Positions 1 through 7,195 of a stretch of 13,789 bases of DNA are shown in pieces. The notes under the pieces are model-generated. The model saw only the letters and a program-made list of their open reading frames with translations, made no database searches and was not told where the DNA came from. Both the position numbers and the translations under genes were made by a program. Position 1 is the stretch's first letter, and each line of letters starts with the position of its first letter. The stretch covers positions 1-13,789 of the forward strand of contig JADZAO010000025.1 of assembly GCA_020852535.1 (NCBI GenBank), in the 5' to 3' direction. The stretch is from Paracoccaceae bacterium (GTDB lineage Bacteria > Pseudomonadota > Alphaproteobacteria > Rhodobacterales > Rhodobacteraceae).

Positions 1-1
1 C

Positions 2-106
2 ACCCCTGCTGCCCGCCGTCGCCCCACGTGGAAACGCCAGCAACTCCCGAAGGCTACCGAGCCGCCTGAAACCCCTGAACCCGAAGCGAGCAGCAGCGAA
101 GTCTAA
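2..106 (+). CDS. 3' end of an unidentified plus-strand gene (partial)
   Basis: A reading frame open from the left edge of the window ends at TAA 104-106. It encodes about 34 residues that are rich in Arg and Lys first (RRRPTWKRQQ) and then in Pro, Glu, Thr and Ser (EPPETPEPEASSSEV). This low-complexity, charged tail looks like the disordered C-terminus of a real protein. A strong hairpin begins 5 bases after the stop, which supports a gene ending here. The gene converges on glmM. Too little is present to name a family. The frame could be chance, because short open frames are common at this GC content. Confidence 0.4.
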   Translation, partial: TPAARRRPTWKRQQLPKATEPPETPEPEASSSEV

Positions 107-110
107 GCCC

Positions 111-135
111 AAGGTGCGCCTTCACGGCGCACCTT
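111..135. terminator. Hairpin between convergent genes, probable bidirectional terminator
   Basis: A perfect 10-bp inverted repeat (AAGGTGCGCC at 111-120, GGCGCACCTT at 126-135) encloses a 5-base loop (TTCAC). It lies between the stop of the partial plus-strand gene (106) and the stop of glmM (199). The stem begins with AA and ends with TT, so it reads alike on both strands, but no long T run follows on either side. The position and stem strength are seen directly; the terminator role is inferred. Confidence 0.6.
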
Positions 136-198
136 CCACAGACCAACCGTCGAAGTCGACTGCCCCTCGCCTGATTTTCGCATAAAAAGCGTAGACGG

Positions 199-1542
199 TT
201 AAACCACGGCCTCCACCGCCGCCACGATGCCATCGACGACCTGAATCAACAGACCCTCGTCCTCGCATTCAGCCATCACCCGTACCAAAGGCTCAGTCCC
301 CGATTTGCGGATCAGCAAACGTCCCTTACCCTCCAACATCTTCTCGGCTTCGACGATCACTGCCTTCACCGCTGCGGCCTCTAAAGGCACAGCCCCCGCG
401 CCGTAGCGCACGTTCTTTAGCATCTGCGGCACCGCCTCAAACTGCCGCACCAACCGAGTAGCCCCCAGCCCCGTTCGCGCCATCTCTGCCAGAAACTGTA
501 ACCCCGCAATCAACCCGTCGCCGGTGGTTGCATAATCAGTCATCACAATATGCCCCGACTGCTCACCGCCAAGATTAAACCCGCCCGCCCGCATACGCTC
601 GACCACATAACGATCGCCAACCGCAGTCCGTTCCAGCCGCAGTCCACGTCCCGCTAGATATCGCTCCAGTCCAAGATTAGACATCACGGTAGCCACCAGC
701 GCCCCACCGCGCAACCGCCCGTCCTCGGCCCAACGGCTTGCCAGCAACGCCATGATCTGGTCGCCATCAGCCACAGCACCGCTCTGATCAAGGATCATCA
801 CCCGGTCTGCATCTCCATCAAGACAAATACCCACATCCGCTTCATGAGCCACCACGGCCTCGGCCGCTGTTTTTGTATAAGTCGATCCGCATTGGTCATT
901 TATATTGGTACCATTTGGAGACACACCGATCGGAATAACTTCGGCCCCCAGTTCCCAAAGCACCTCGGGCGCCGCCTTATAGGCCGCGCCATTGGCACAA
1001 TCGATCACCACTTTTAGCCCATCCAACCGTAGGCCCGCCGAAAATGTCGTCTTGACGAATTCCTGATAGCGCCCGCGCCCATCTTCAATCCGTTTCGCCC
1101 GCCCGATATTCTCAGGTTTAGCAGGCACCACCTCGCCAGCTAAAATAGCTTCAATCTCGACCTCGGCTTCATCCGAAAGCTTGAACCCGTCGGGCCCGAA
1201 GAATTTAATCCCATTGTCTTGATGTGGGTTATGGCTAGCACTGATCATCACCCCCAGATCGGCCCGCATCGAGCGCGTCAGGAACCCCACCGCAGGTGTC
1301 GGCACAGGACCAAGCAACAGCACGTTCATCCCCGTACTGGTCAACCCCGCCGTCAGTGCGTTCTCCAACATATAACCCGAAAGCCGCGTATCCTTACCGA
1401 TCACCACCCGATGCGCAGCAGACCCATCGCGCCGGAAATAGCGCCCCGCCGCAGCACCCAGCAGGAGTGCCATCTCGGCGGTCATCGGATAGGTATTGGC
1501 GCATCCCCGCACACCATCGGTTCCAAACAGCTTCCGGCTCAT
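199..1542 (-). CDS. glmM: Phosphoglucosamine mutase GlmM
   Basis: GlmM converts glucosamine-6-phosphate to glucosamine-1-phosphate in the cytoplasm, a step towards UDP-GlcNAc for peptidoglycan and lipopolysaccharide. The protein is 447 aa, normal for the family. All signatures are present: the N-terminal LFGTDGVRG (5-13), the phosphoserine loop SASHNP with the catalytic Ser at 103, the metal-binding DGDADR (242-247), the sugar-binding GEQSGH (326-331) and the phosphate-binding RKSGTEPLVRV (412-422). The ATG at 1542 follows a GGAGGG ribosome binding site by about 6 bases. It overlaps the folP stop as ATGA, so it is probably translationally coupled to folP. The folP-glmM pairing is common in bacteria. 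Nothing suggests loss of function. Confidence 0.97.
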   Translation of the reverse strand: MSRKLFGTDGVRGCANTYPMTAEMALLLGAAAGRYFRRDGSAAHRVVIGKDTRLSGYMLENALTAGLTSTGMNVLLLGPVPTPAVGFLTRSMRADLGVMISASHNPHQDNGIKFFGPDGFKLSDEAEVEIEAILAGEVVPAKPENIGRAKRIEDGRGRYQEFVKTTFSAGLRLDGLKVVIDCANGAAYKAAPEVLWELGAEVIPIGVSPNGTNINDQCGSTYTKTAAEAVVAHEADVGICLDGDADRVMILDQSGAVADGDQIMALLASRWAEDGRLRGGALVATVMSNLGLERYLAGRGLRLERTAVGDRYVVERMRAGGFNLGGEQSGHIVMTDYATTGDGLIAGLQFLAEMARTGLGATRLVRQFEAVPQMLKNVRYGAGAVPLEAAAVKAVIVEAEKMLEGKGRLLIRKSGTEPLVRVMAECEDEGLLIQVVDGIVAAVEAVV

Positions 1543-2540
1543 ACCAGCCCTCCGTTAACAGCCATCCACAGGCGAAGCGCCTGCCACGTCTCAACCACAT
1601 CATGCACACGCAACATCTGTACGCCTTGCGCCACTCCGGCTAACGCCACGGCCAAAGATCCGGGCATCCGTCTATCGATCACGGGTTCTTCAGCCAACTC
1701 TCCTATGAACCGTTTGCGTGACACACCTAGAAGCACCGGCACACCGAGATCATGGAACAATGACAGTCCCCTGACCAGCGTCAAATTATGTACCACGGTC
1801 TTGCCAAAACCAATCCCCGGATCGACCATGATCCGCTCTCGCGGTATCCCCGCCGCTTCCGCCATTCGCACGCGCTCAGCAAGGAAGTCGAACACGTCCA
1901 GTAACACATCATCATAGACCGGATCGATCTGCATCGTCGCAGGCGTCTTGATTGAATGCATCAAAATCATGGGTGCACCAGCACCTGCCACAACCCTTGG
2001 CATACCTGCATCAAAACCAAGCGCTGAAACATCGTTAACGATCGTTGCCCCTGCTGCCAGCGCCGCCTCGGCCACCACAGCCTTGCGCGTATCAATACTG
2101 ATTGGAACATCCAAAAACCGGACTGCTGCAGTTACCGGCGCGATGCGTGCAATCTCTTCGGCAATATTAACCTCATCCGCACCCGGCCGCGTCGACTCAC
2201 CACCGATATCCAGCACATCGGCCTTCGCTGCCAGCACCCGCGCCTGCTCAAAAGCGGCCTCAACCCCGACAAACCGTCCACCATCCGAAAAGCTGTCCGG
2301 CGTGACATTCAAGATGCCCATGATGCTTGGTCGATCCATCACCACTCCGCCAAAAGGCACCCGCGCACCTGACAGACGGTCACGCACCTCACCAGCCAAA
2401 TCGCGCACCGCCACACGGCGCGGTACCGCGCCCCGCGACAGGATTTCAACTTCCGAGAACCACAACCAACCACCGGCCAGCGGCAGTGCTCCCTCCGGCT
2501 TGTTGTAGGCTGTTACAGCGATGGGTCGATGATATTCCAT
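1539..2540 (-). CDS. folP: Dihydropteroate synthase FolP with N-terminal extension
   Basis: FolP joins 7,8-dihydropterin pyrophosphate and p-aminobenzoate to form dihydropteroate in folate synthesis; it is the sulfonamide target. The 333-aa protein has the TIM-barrel signatures NVTPDSFSDGG (78-88), DIGGESTRPGA (111-121), SIDTRKA (148-154), VNDVSA (168-173), DPGIGFGKT (240-248) and GVSRKRFIG (272-280). The pterin loop reads LMHSIKTPATMQ where many FolPs have LMHMRGTP. About 70 residues precede the catalytic core, including a PLAGGWLWF patch; from memory this extension is usual in Rhodobacterales FolP, and its role is unknown to me. The ATG at 2540 lies 45 bases after the folB stop, with only a weak AGG-type ribosome site. 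The stop overlaps the glmM start by 4 bases. Confidence 0.95.
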   Translation of the reverse strand: MEYHRPIAVTAYNKPEGALPLAGGWLWFSEVEILSRGAVPRRVAVRDLAGEVRDRLSGARVPFGGVVMDRPSIMGILNVTPDSFSDGGRFVGVEAAFEQARVLAAKADVLDIGGESTRPGADEVNIAEEIARIAPVTAAVRFLDVPISIDTRKAVVAEAALAAGATIVNDVSALGFDAGMPRVVAGAGAPMILMHSIKTPATMQIDPVYDDVLLDVFDFLAERVRMAEAAGIPRERIMVDPGIGFGKTVVHNLTLVRGLSLFHDLGVPVLLGVSRKRFIGELAEEPVIDRRMPGSLAVALAGVAQGVQMLRVHDVVETWQALRLWMAVNGGLV

Positions 2541-2585
2541 GCCACGTGCCTAAGCCGCTGCGCCTCGCCGCGCAACCCTGTGCGT

Positions 2586-3488
2586 TCAGACCCACTCAAC
2601 CGGCACGCGGCTTCCCACCGGCAATGAAACATCGCCATGAACGACCATACCCGATGCACTCATCATCTCAGCCAACCACAGCGCAAGAATCACAGGCTCG
2701 CGCCCCTGCGGTCCGTCCACGGCATCCAGCACCAGTTTTGAAGGTGCCCAGACGATCATCTGCCCGCGCTTTATCGCCCAATCAATCTCTGTCCGCGTCG
2801 CCACTACAAGACAACGATCATCCTTAGCCGCCAGCCGCCATGCGTTTTGCTCAATGGCCAGAAGGTCAACCCGACGCTGCGTCGACTTATGTCCTGTCAC
2901 AAGTCGTGGTCCATCCGGAAAACCCACGGTCAGAATCACTGGCATTCCTCGCGCCTGCAACCCGTCTAGCCGCGCTGACAGTCCCGTGCTGTCGATGATC
3001 TCGTTTGACAAAAACACGACCAGCGGATGCACCGACTGTTCGTTTCCATCTTGTGCCAACGCCTCCACGGGTGCCTTGGCACAACTACGCACAATCTCGA
3101 CCCCCAGCTTTCCGGAACCACGATCCAGCTTTTCTACCCGCACGAATACCCGCATCGCCTGCGGTTCAGCCAAAATGCGCTCGGCAATACGCGACGCTAG
3201 TGTTTCTAGGAGGTTCAACCGCTCGACTGACAGCTCAGCAGCGATAGATTCGGTAATCCGGTCATAGCTCAGGATTTTATCGACATCATCATCCAGCGGT
3301 TGTGAGCACACCTCAACCACCACGTTGAACTGCACACGCTGCAGCGTGCCGCGCTCTTGTTGGAACGCCCCGATCTCTACTTCAACAATATGATCGCGCA
3401 AAGAAATCCGATCACACGGATTGGCACTGGCAGAGGCGATTGCCCGTTCCTCGGGATGCGCAAAGGCAAGCCTGATGTCGGTCGTCAT
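2586..3488 (-). CDS. folB: Dihydroneopterin aldolase FolB fused to a C-terminal amino-acid-kinase-like domain
   Basis: FolB cleaves dihydroneopterin to 6-hydroxymethyl-dihydropterin and glycolaldehyde, two steps before FolP. Residues about 26-136 form the FolB domain, with IGAFQQERGTLQRV (39-52), the conserved Tyr in SYDRI (Y75), LLETLA (93-98) and the catalytic-type Lys in VEKLDRG (K120). The protein is 300 aa, while classical FolB is about 120 aa. Residues about 153-290 are extra and resemble a degenerate amino-acid-kinase domain (see findings). I chose the ATG at 3488 because GGGAGGA lies about 12 bases upstream and homology starts soon after. The frame stays open for 73 codons further upstream, but that part shows no homology. 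It is the first gene of folB-folP-glmM. The FolB call is secure; the C-terminal assignment is inference. Confidence 0.9.
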   Translation of the reverse strand: MTTDIRLAFAHPEERAIASASANPCDRISLRDHIVEVEIGAFQQERGTLQRVQFNVVVEVCSQPLDDDVDKILSYDRITESIAAELSVERLNLLETLASRIAERILAEPQAMRVFVRVEKLDRGSGKLGVEIVRSCAKAPVEALAQDGNEQSVHPLVVFLSNEIIDSTGLSARLDGLQARGMPVILTVGFPDGPRLVTGHKSTQRRVDLLAIEQNAWRLAAKDDRCLVVATRTEIDWAIKRGQMIVWAPSKLVLDAVDGPQGREPVILALWLAEMMSASGMVVHGDVSLPVGSRVPVEWV

Positions 3489-3522
3489 GGTCTTGCACTG
3501 TCCTCCCAACAATCCCGAAGAC

Positions 3523-3528
3523 AGTATA
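3523..3528 (-). promoter_or_regulatory. Possible -10 element for the folB-folP-glmM operon
   Basis: Read on the minus strand, TATACT lies 35 bases upstream of the folB ATG in the 121-base gap after the hydrolase gene. It is a good -10 match, but no -35 stands at 16-18 bases; the closest, TTGGCA, is 25 bases away. It is listed only because the position is sensible. Confidence 0.2.
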
Positions 3529-3609
3529 ACCGCTTCTCTCCCACGCCCTTCCTTGCCAAAAGGCATCTCCAGAGGCAAGCAGGTCCGGCCCATGCGACGA
3601 GCTGATGCG

Positions 3610-4293
3610 TTAGGGTTTGTAAAACAAATGCGCCCCGATCGAAGCGGTACGGTCGAAATGATGCGACCAATAGGGCGAAACACCCCGCGTATGGAAATAA
3701 ATTGCACCCGTCGTCAGTGTACGGGGTGCGCCGTCCAGCATCACCCGCGCGATCCGTCCCGCACGATCGATGGCCTCACCATCCCGCATCGCATCAGCGC
3801 GCCCGTCACAAACATAGGAAAACTGGCAGCCGCCATTATTACCACGCTGCCCGACTACGCCACAAACCGAGGCCGGATACTGTCCGCTATCCTTACGGTT
3901 CAAGATAACTTCAGCCACTGCAAACTGGCCCTTCAGTGTTTCACCACGCGCTTCAAAATAGATCGCCTTGCGCAGGCATTCCCATTCCGCATCACCCGTC
4001 GGCGCAGGCAAGCCCGCCAGCCAAGCGGCATCGTATTTTACCACGACCGCTCTAGCCGGTTTTTTAGCAACCGAAATCTTGGTTGCGGCCTTCGGCGCAG
4101 CAACCAATTTGTTCGATTTCTGCTCTGAAGAAGCATCCGGTAGAGACCATTCGGCTCCCAGCAACATTGCCATCTGTCCGCCAATTGCGGCGATGGGATT
4201 ATTTAAATTTCTTACCGTAGCATCGGCAAAAGCAGCTCCACTCAGGATGACAGCAACAATCACCCCCAGCACCCAGCATATATGCAAGCGCAT
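3610..4293 (-). CDS. Secreted SleB-type cell wall hydrolase
   Basis: This is a 227-aa predicted exported protein. Residues 1-24 form a signal peptide: positively charged start, hydrophobic core VLGVIVAVILSGA, cleavage region AFADA. A Lys/Ala-rich linker follows (about 58-88), then a C-terminal SleB/hydrolase_2 domain (about 104-227). That domain shows YFEARGE with the likely catalytic Glu 114, AVAEVILNR (125-133), CQFSYVCDG (156-164) and GAIYFHT (196-202). The family cleaves peptidoglycan glycan strands, as in SleB and CwlJ of spore formers. In a Gram-negative host, wall remodelling in the periplasm is the likely role. The ATG at 4293 is preferred over a TTG one codon earlier; the ribosome site (GGGAAAC) is weak. 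It lies between the ppdK remnant and folB. Confidence 0.88.
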   Translation of the reverse strand: MRLHICWVLGVIVAVILSGAAFADATVRNLNNPIAAIGGQMAMLLGAEWSLPDASSEQKSNKLVAAPKAATKISVAKKPARAVVVKYDAAWLAGLPAPTGDAEWECLRKAIYFEARGETLKGQFAVAEVILNRKDSGQYPASVCGVVGQRGNNGGCQFSYVCDGRADAMRDGEAIDRAGRIARVMLDGAPRTLTTGAIYFHTRGVSPYWSHHFDRTASIGAHLFYKP

Positions 4294-4339
4294 CAATCGT
4301 GTTTCCCGATTTGTTTCCCCACACTGACGGCCCAGGCAG

Positions 4340-4425
4340 AATTACAGGCCACTCAGCGAAGAATTGAGTTAATCGACGCGCTACAAGCCTGTCCACCCAT
4401 GCGGCAAAATTACAACGAAATTACA
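4340..4425 (-). promoter_or_regulatory. Three TGTAATT repeats upstream of the cell wall hydrolase
   Basis: The motif TGTAATT occurs three times on the minus strand (4425-4419, 4414-4408 and 4346-4340), 47 to 132 bases upstream of the hydrolase ATG. The first two copies are exactly 11 bp apart, about one helical turn. This could be a regulator binding site or part of the promoter. No convincing -10/-35 pair was found. The repeats are seen directly; the regulatory role is a guess. Confidence 0.3.
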
Positions 4426-4430
4426 GCATA

Positions 4431-4452
4431 TTTCGGCGGATTACCGCCGAAA
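4431..4452 (-). terminator. Strong hairpin downstream of the ppdK remnant
   Basis: A perfect 9-bp inverted repeat (TTTCGGCGG at 4431-4439, CCGCCGAAA at 4444-4452) has a 4-base loop (ATTA). On the minus strand it is followed by TATGCTGTAATTTCG, which is T-rich but not a pure T run. It sits 71 bases past the end of the ppdK remnant, where a terminator for the former gene would be expected. An AT-rich tract (4459-4520) lies between the two. The hairpin is certain; its identity as the old ppdK terminator is inferred. Confidence 0.55.
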
Positions 4453-4522
4453 CGGCTTATCGTGATTTATTAATATAACGATATAAATAATTGATATTAT
4501 TTTATTTTTTTTATTAATATGT

Positions 4523-4886
4523 TCAGTCTGGAAGATTCAGATACGTCGCCGAAAGCCGAGCAAAAAGACACTCAATAAAGCGAACAAGACACGTAATCGA
4601 ATCCCGCCTTGCGACAAAAATCGATCGATTCGGGACTGAAGTCATGCTCGTTACAGATCGACAATATCAGATTGCCCCGCGCTCAACCCGGATGTGCAAC
4701 CGCTCTCCGGCCCCATCCACGTCAAGCACATGAAACGGGTCTTCGAAAATGCACCCTGCTAAGCATAAATGTTCATAAAACCGCAGCGCATCACACAAGG
4801 CGCTACAAGCATTTGGCACGCAAGCCATGCACCACTGTCGAAATACGTGCCAAAGGCGAAATCTCTGTAAACTATACAATCTTATC
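4523..4886 (-). pseudogene. ppdK: Decayed 3' end of pyruvate, phosphate dikinase (ppdK remnant)
   Basis: PPDK interconverts pyruvate and phosphoenolpyruvate. The minus strand carries its C-terminal segments in the right order but in changing frames: DKIV*FTE (4886-4863), FAFGT (4860-4846), CDALRF (4795-4778), IFEDPFHVLDVDGAGERL and then HIRVERG (~4750-4676), LILSICNEH with PESIDFCRKAG and FDYVSCS (~4661-4581), LY* (4580-4572) and ARLSA (~4561-4547). These match the family's DKIAEYAEFFSFGTND, DPF.VLD..GVGEL, SICGEHGG..ESI.FC and DYVSCSPFRVPIARLAAA. There are at least three frame changes, stops at 4872-4874 and 4572-4574 (CGA to TGA in place of an Arg), and substitutions in the conserved GEHGG. 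The span fits the last ~120 of about 880 residues. No functional product is possible. It lies downstream of glyS on the same strand. Confidence 0.85.
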
Positions 4887-4985
4887 AATTATTTAAACTA
4901 GAACATTTCTTATTATTAGCACCCACAGGATATGCGCAACACATTACCACGCAAGAGAACGCGCGTGTCTCGCAGAAAGGGAAAG

Positions 4986-5059
4986 GGCCGTTTTTTTCCC
5001 TAAGCCGTCAAGAATATTTACGCGAATGTGAACGTCCAAAGACTCTCTCCTGCGTTCAT
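4986..5059 (-). pseudogene. ppdK: Possible remnant of the ppdK 5' end
   Basis: From the ATG at 5059 the minus strand encodes MNAGESLWTFTFA and then a stop (5018-5020). The WTFTF part resembles the W(V)(Y)TFG start of PPDK. In the next frame VNILDGLGKKTA (5021-4986) lines up loosely with the family's RNLLGGKGANLA, the ATP-grasp glycine loop, after an apparent loss of about 11 codons. If real, glyS was followed by ppdK after about 75 bases, and an internal deletion of roughly 2 kb joined the two ends. The match is short and may be chance. Confidence 0.35.
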
Positions 5060-5102
5060 TCTCACTCAAATATACTTAGGTGAAGTACGGAGAGAGCAGA
5101 CC

Positions 5103-5116
5103 ACCCTCTCTAGGGT
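5103..5116 (-). terminator. Small hairpin after glyS
   Basis: A 5-bp inverted repeat (ACCCT at 5103-5107, AGGGT at 5112-5116) with a 4-base loop stands 17 bases past the glyS stop. No T run follows on the minus strand. It is a weak terminator or mRNA 3'-end stem candidate. A second, looser stem pairs CTCTCTCC (5043-5050) with GGAGAGAG (5089-5096). Confidence 0.25.
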
Positions 5117-5133
5117 CAAAACAAGGTAAAACC

Positions 5134-7191
5134 TCAATTCTCGAGACGAGCCAGATCTGCCACACCACCGCACACAACACGGATATGATGCAACATGTTC
5201 AACCGATTACGCCGTAAGATTGCGTTGTCGCTATTGACCTGAACAGCCGTAAAGAAGGCATCAATTGGTGCCCGCAACTGCGCCATCGCTCCCATCGCAG
5301 TAGCAAAATCTTCCAATTTCATCGCAGGACCAATCACTTGCTCAGCTGCCTCAAGCGCTTTGAAAAGCGCCTTTTCCTCTTCGCTCTCAGCAAACTTCAA
5401 ATCCGCTCCAAAAGAGTATTCTATCCCGTCCTTGGCCTCAGCCTGCGTCAGAATATTGTTCGCCCGCTTGAACCCCTGCAGCAGATTGGTTCCATCCTCG
5501 GTTGCCATAAGGCCCTGCAACGCCTGCACCCGCTTTACTAAAAGCACAAGGTCGTCATTGCCCGGCATAGCAAGACAGGCATCGATGATATCATGCCGAA
5601 TACCTTGATATTTTAGGAAGACTTTAAGGCGGTCATGTAAGAAGATGAGCAACTCAGAAACGTTTGCACCCGCGTAACCTTTACTTAATATGGACGAGAG
5701 CGACCCCCGCACCCCATTCACTAACAACAGTCGGATCACCCCCAGCGCTGCCCGACGCAGCGCGAACGGATCTTTATTCCCCGTCGGCTTCTCGTCAATC
5801 GCCCAAAACCCCGTCAACATGTCAATCTTATCGGCAAGCGCCACAGCAACCGAGACTGCTTCCACCGGCACATCGTCGGTCGGACCAAGCGGAGAATAAT
5901 GATCCCGGGCAGCTTTAGCTACGGTCTCGTCCATCCCCGCCTCTCGGGCGTAATACATCCCCATCAGACCCTGCAATTCAGGGAATTCCCCGACTATTTC
6001 AGACCGCAAATCTGCCTTAGCCACCTGTGCCGCCGCTTCTACCTTATCCGGCAGAGCCCCAACTAGCGGCGCGAGTTCCCGCCCCAAAGCGACGATTCTC
6101 GCAATCCGTTCAGCCTGAGATCCCAACTTATTGTGGAAGGTCACCGCCTCCAGCCCCAACAACCAGTCGCCCATCCCCGCCTTGGCCACTCGCAGATCAT
6201 TCTCCCAAAAGAAGCGAGCATCCGACAGACGGGCCGATAACACCTTCTGGTTGCCCTTCAGGATTGTCGCCCCATGATCCGTCGTTTCCACATTGGCGAC
6301 CGTCACAAAGCCCTCGACCCGCCCTGTCTTGGGGTTCCTAACGGAAAAGAATTTCTGGTGCTCTTTCATACTGGTCTGCAAAACCTCCGGCGGAAGCGAC
6401 AAAAAATCCTCGCCAATCCGTCCCATTAGAGGCACAGGCCATTCAACCAGCCCTGCCACCTCGGCAAGCAGATCCTTATCCTCAACCACTTCCATACCCG
6501 CTGCAAAGGCCAGATTAGTCGCTCCCTGCCAGATATGCGCCTCGCGCTCAGCAGCATCAAGCATCACTCGCGCCTTCCATAGCTTGGCACGATAATCCTC
6601 AAATGAGGTAACCGCAAAGCGCCCTGCCCCCATAAAACGATGGCCCTCGGTAGTATTCCCGGCCTTGATCCCGTCGATATCCAAATCAACGACCAAAGCC
6701 CCGCCTTCATCAACCAAAAGACAAAGGATCGATTTTAACGGACGAACCCAGCGCAAAGACGTCGTCCCCCAACGCATCGACTTGGGCCATGGGAAATTCC
6801 TCACTGCCCCGTCCAGAACATCGGCCACAACGGCAGCTGCTGCCCGCCCGGGTTTTTCGATCACTGCAAAATAAACCTGCGTTTTTTTATCATCGCGGAG
6901 TTCCAGCTGATCCTTGCTCAACCCCGTCGACCGCAAAAACCCCTCCAACGCCGCTATAGGAGCATCAACCCGTGGCCCCTTTCGTTCTTCCCGCACAGAT
7001 TTGCTTTCAGCACTTAAGCCCTCGACCGACAGCACCAACCGCCGTGGCGTTGAAAAAGCACCTACCGAGGCATAAGTTAGCCCTGCCTCGACCAGACCAT
7101 CTGTCACAATACGCTTCAAATCGAAGGCGGCCTTAGCCTGCATCCGTGCGGGGATTTCTTCTGAGAGCAACTCGATCAGCAGTTCGGGCAT
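5134..7191 (-). CDS. glyS: Glycyl-tRNA synthetase beta subunit GlyS
   Basis: GlyS is the beta subunit of the bacterial alpha2beta2 glycyl-tRNA synthetase. It provides tRNA recognition and works with GlyQ to charge tRNA-Gly. From the ATG at 7191 the protein is 685 aa, a usual length. Family signatures are the start MPELLIELLSEEIPARM, FPWPKSMRW (133-141), GHRFMG (183-188), MKEHQKFF (275-282), the HD-like region with FHNKLGSQ (352-359) and DPFALRRAALG (474-484), and a C-terminal helical anticodon-binding region ending in ADLARLEN. A TTG at 7212 in the same frame is rejected: it lies inside the preceding gene, and homology begins at MPELL. Only 4 bases separate it from the preceding stop (7196), with GAGGGAAACGAG as the ribosome site. 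It is the last intact gene of the operon. Confidence 0.96.
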   Translation of the reverse strand: MPELLIELLSEEIPARMQAKAAFDLKRIVTDGLVEAGLTYASVGAFSTPRRLVLSVEGLSAESKSVREERKGPRVDAPIAALEGFLRSTGLSKDQLELRDDKKTQVYFAVIEKPGRAAAAVVADVLDGAVRNFPWPKSMRWGTTSLRWVRPLKSILCLLVDEGGALVVDLDIDGIKAGNTTEGHRFMGAGRFAVTSFEDYRAKLWKARVMLDAAEREAHIWQGATNLAFAAGMEVVEDKDLLAEVAGLVEWPVPLMGRIGEDFLSLPPEVLQTSMKEHQKFFSVRNPKTGRVEGFVTVANVETTDHGATILKGNQKVLSARLSDARFFWENDLRVAKAGMGDWLLGLEAVTFHNKLGSQAERIARIVALGRELAPLVGALPDKVEAAAQVAKADLRSEIVGEFPELQGLMGMYYAREAGMDETVAKAARDHYSPLGPTDDVPVEAVSVAVALADKIDMLTGFWAIDEKPTGNKDPFALRRAALGVIRLLLVNGVRGSLSSILSKGYAGANVSELLIFLHDRLKVFLKYQGIRHDIIDACLAMPGNDDLVLLVKRVQALQGLMATEDGTNLLQGFKRANNILTQAEAKDGIEYSFGADLKFAESEEEKALFKALEAAEQVIGPAMKLEDFATAMGAMAQLRAPIDAFFTAVQVNSDNAILRRNRLNMLHHIRVVCGGVADLARLEN

Positions 7192-7195
7192 GGCG

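Noticed and set aside
147..200. AACCGTC ... GACGGTT inverted repeat around the glmM stop
   Set aside because: Arms of 7 bp separated by 40 bases, overlapping the glmM end; the nearby 10-bp hairpin at 111-135 is a far better terminator candidate.
1219..1917. Plus-strand open frame of 232 codons across glmM and folP
   Set aside because: It is a shadow on the opposite strand of two secure genes and gives low-complexity Arg/Pro/Ser-rich protein with no family motif.
4667..4888. A 73-codon minus-strand frame taken as a small intact gene
   Set aside because: Its C-terminal part is the DPFHVLDVDGAGERL segment of decayed PPDK; the frame starts at a chance TTG/ATT-type codon and ends at a frameshift-created stop.
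4979..5000. GGGAAA/TTTCCC inverted repeat as a terminator after glyS
   Set aside because: The stem is only 6 bp and AT-rich at its centre, it is not followed by a T run, and it overlaps the possible ppdK 5' remnant.
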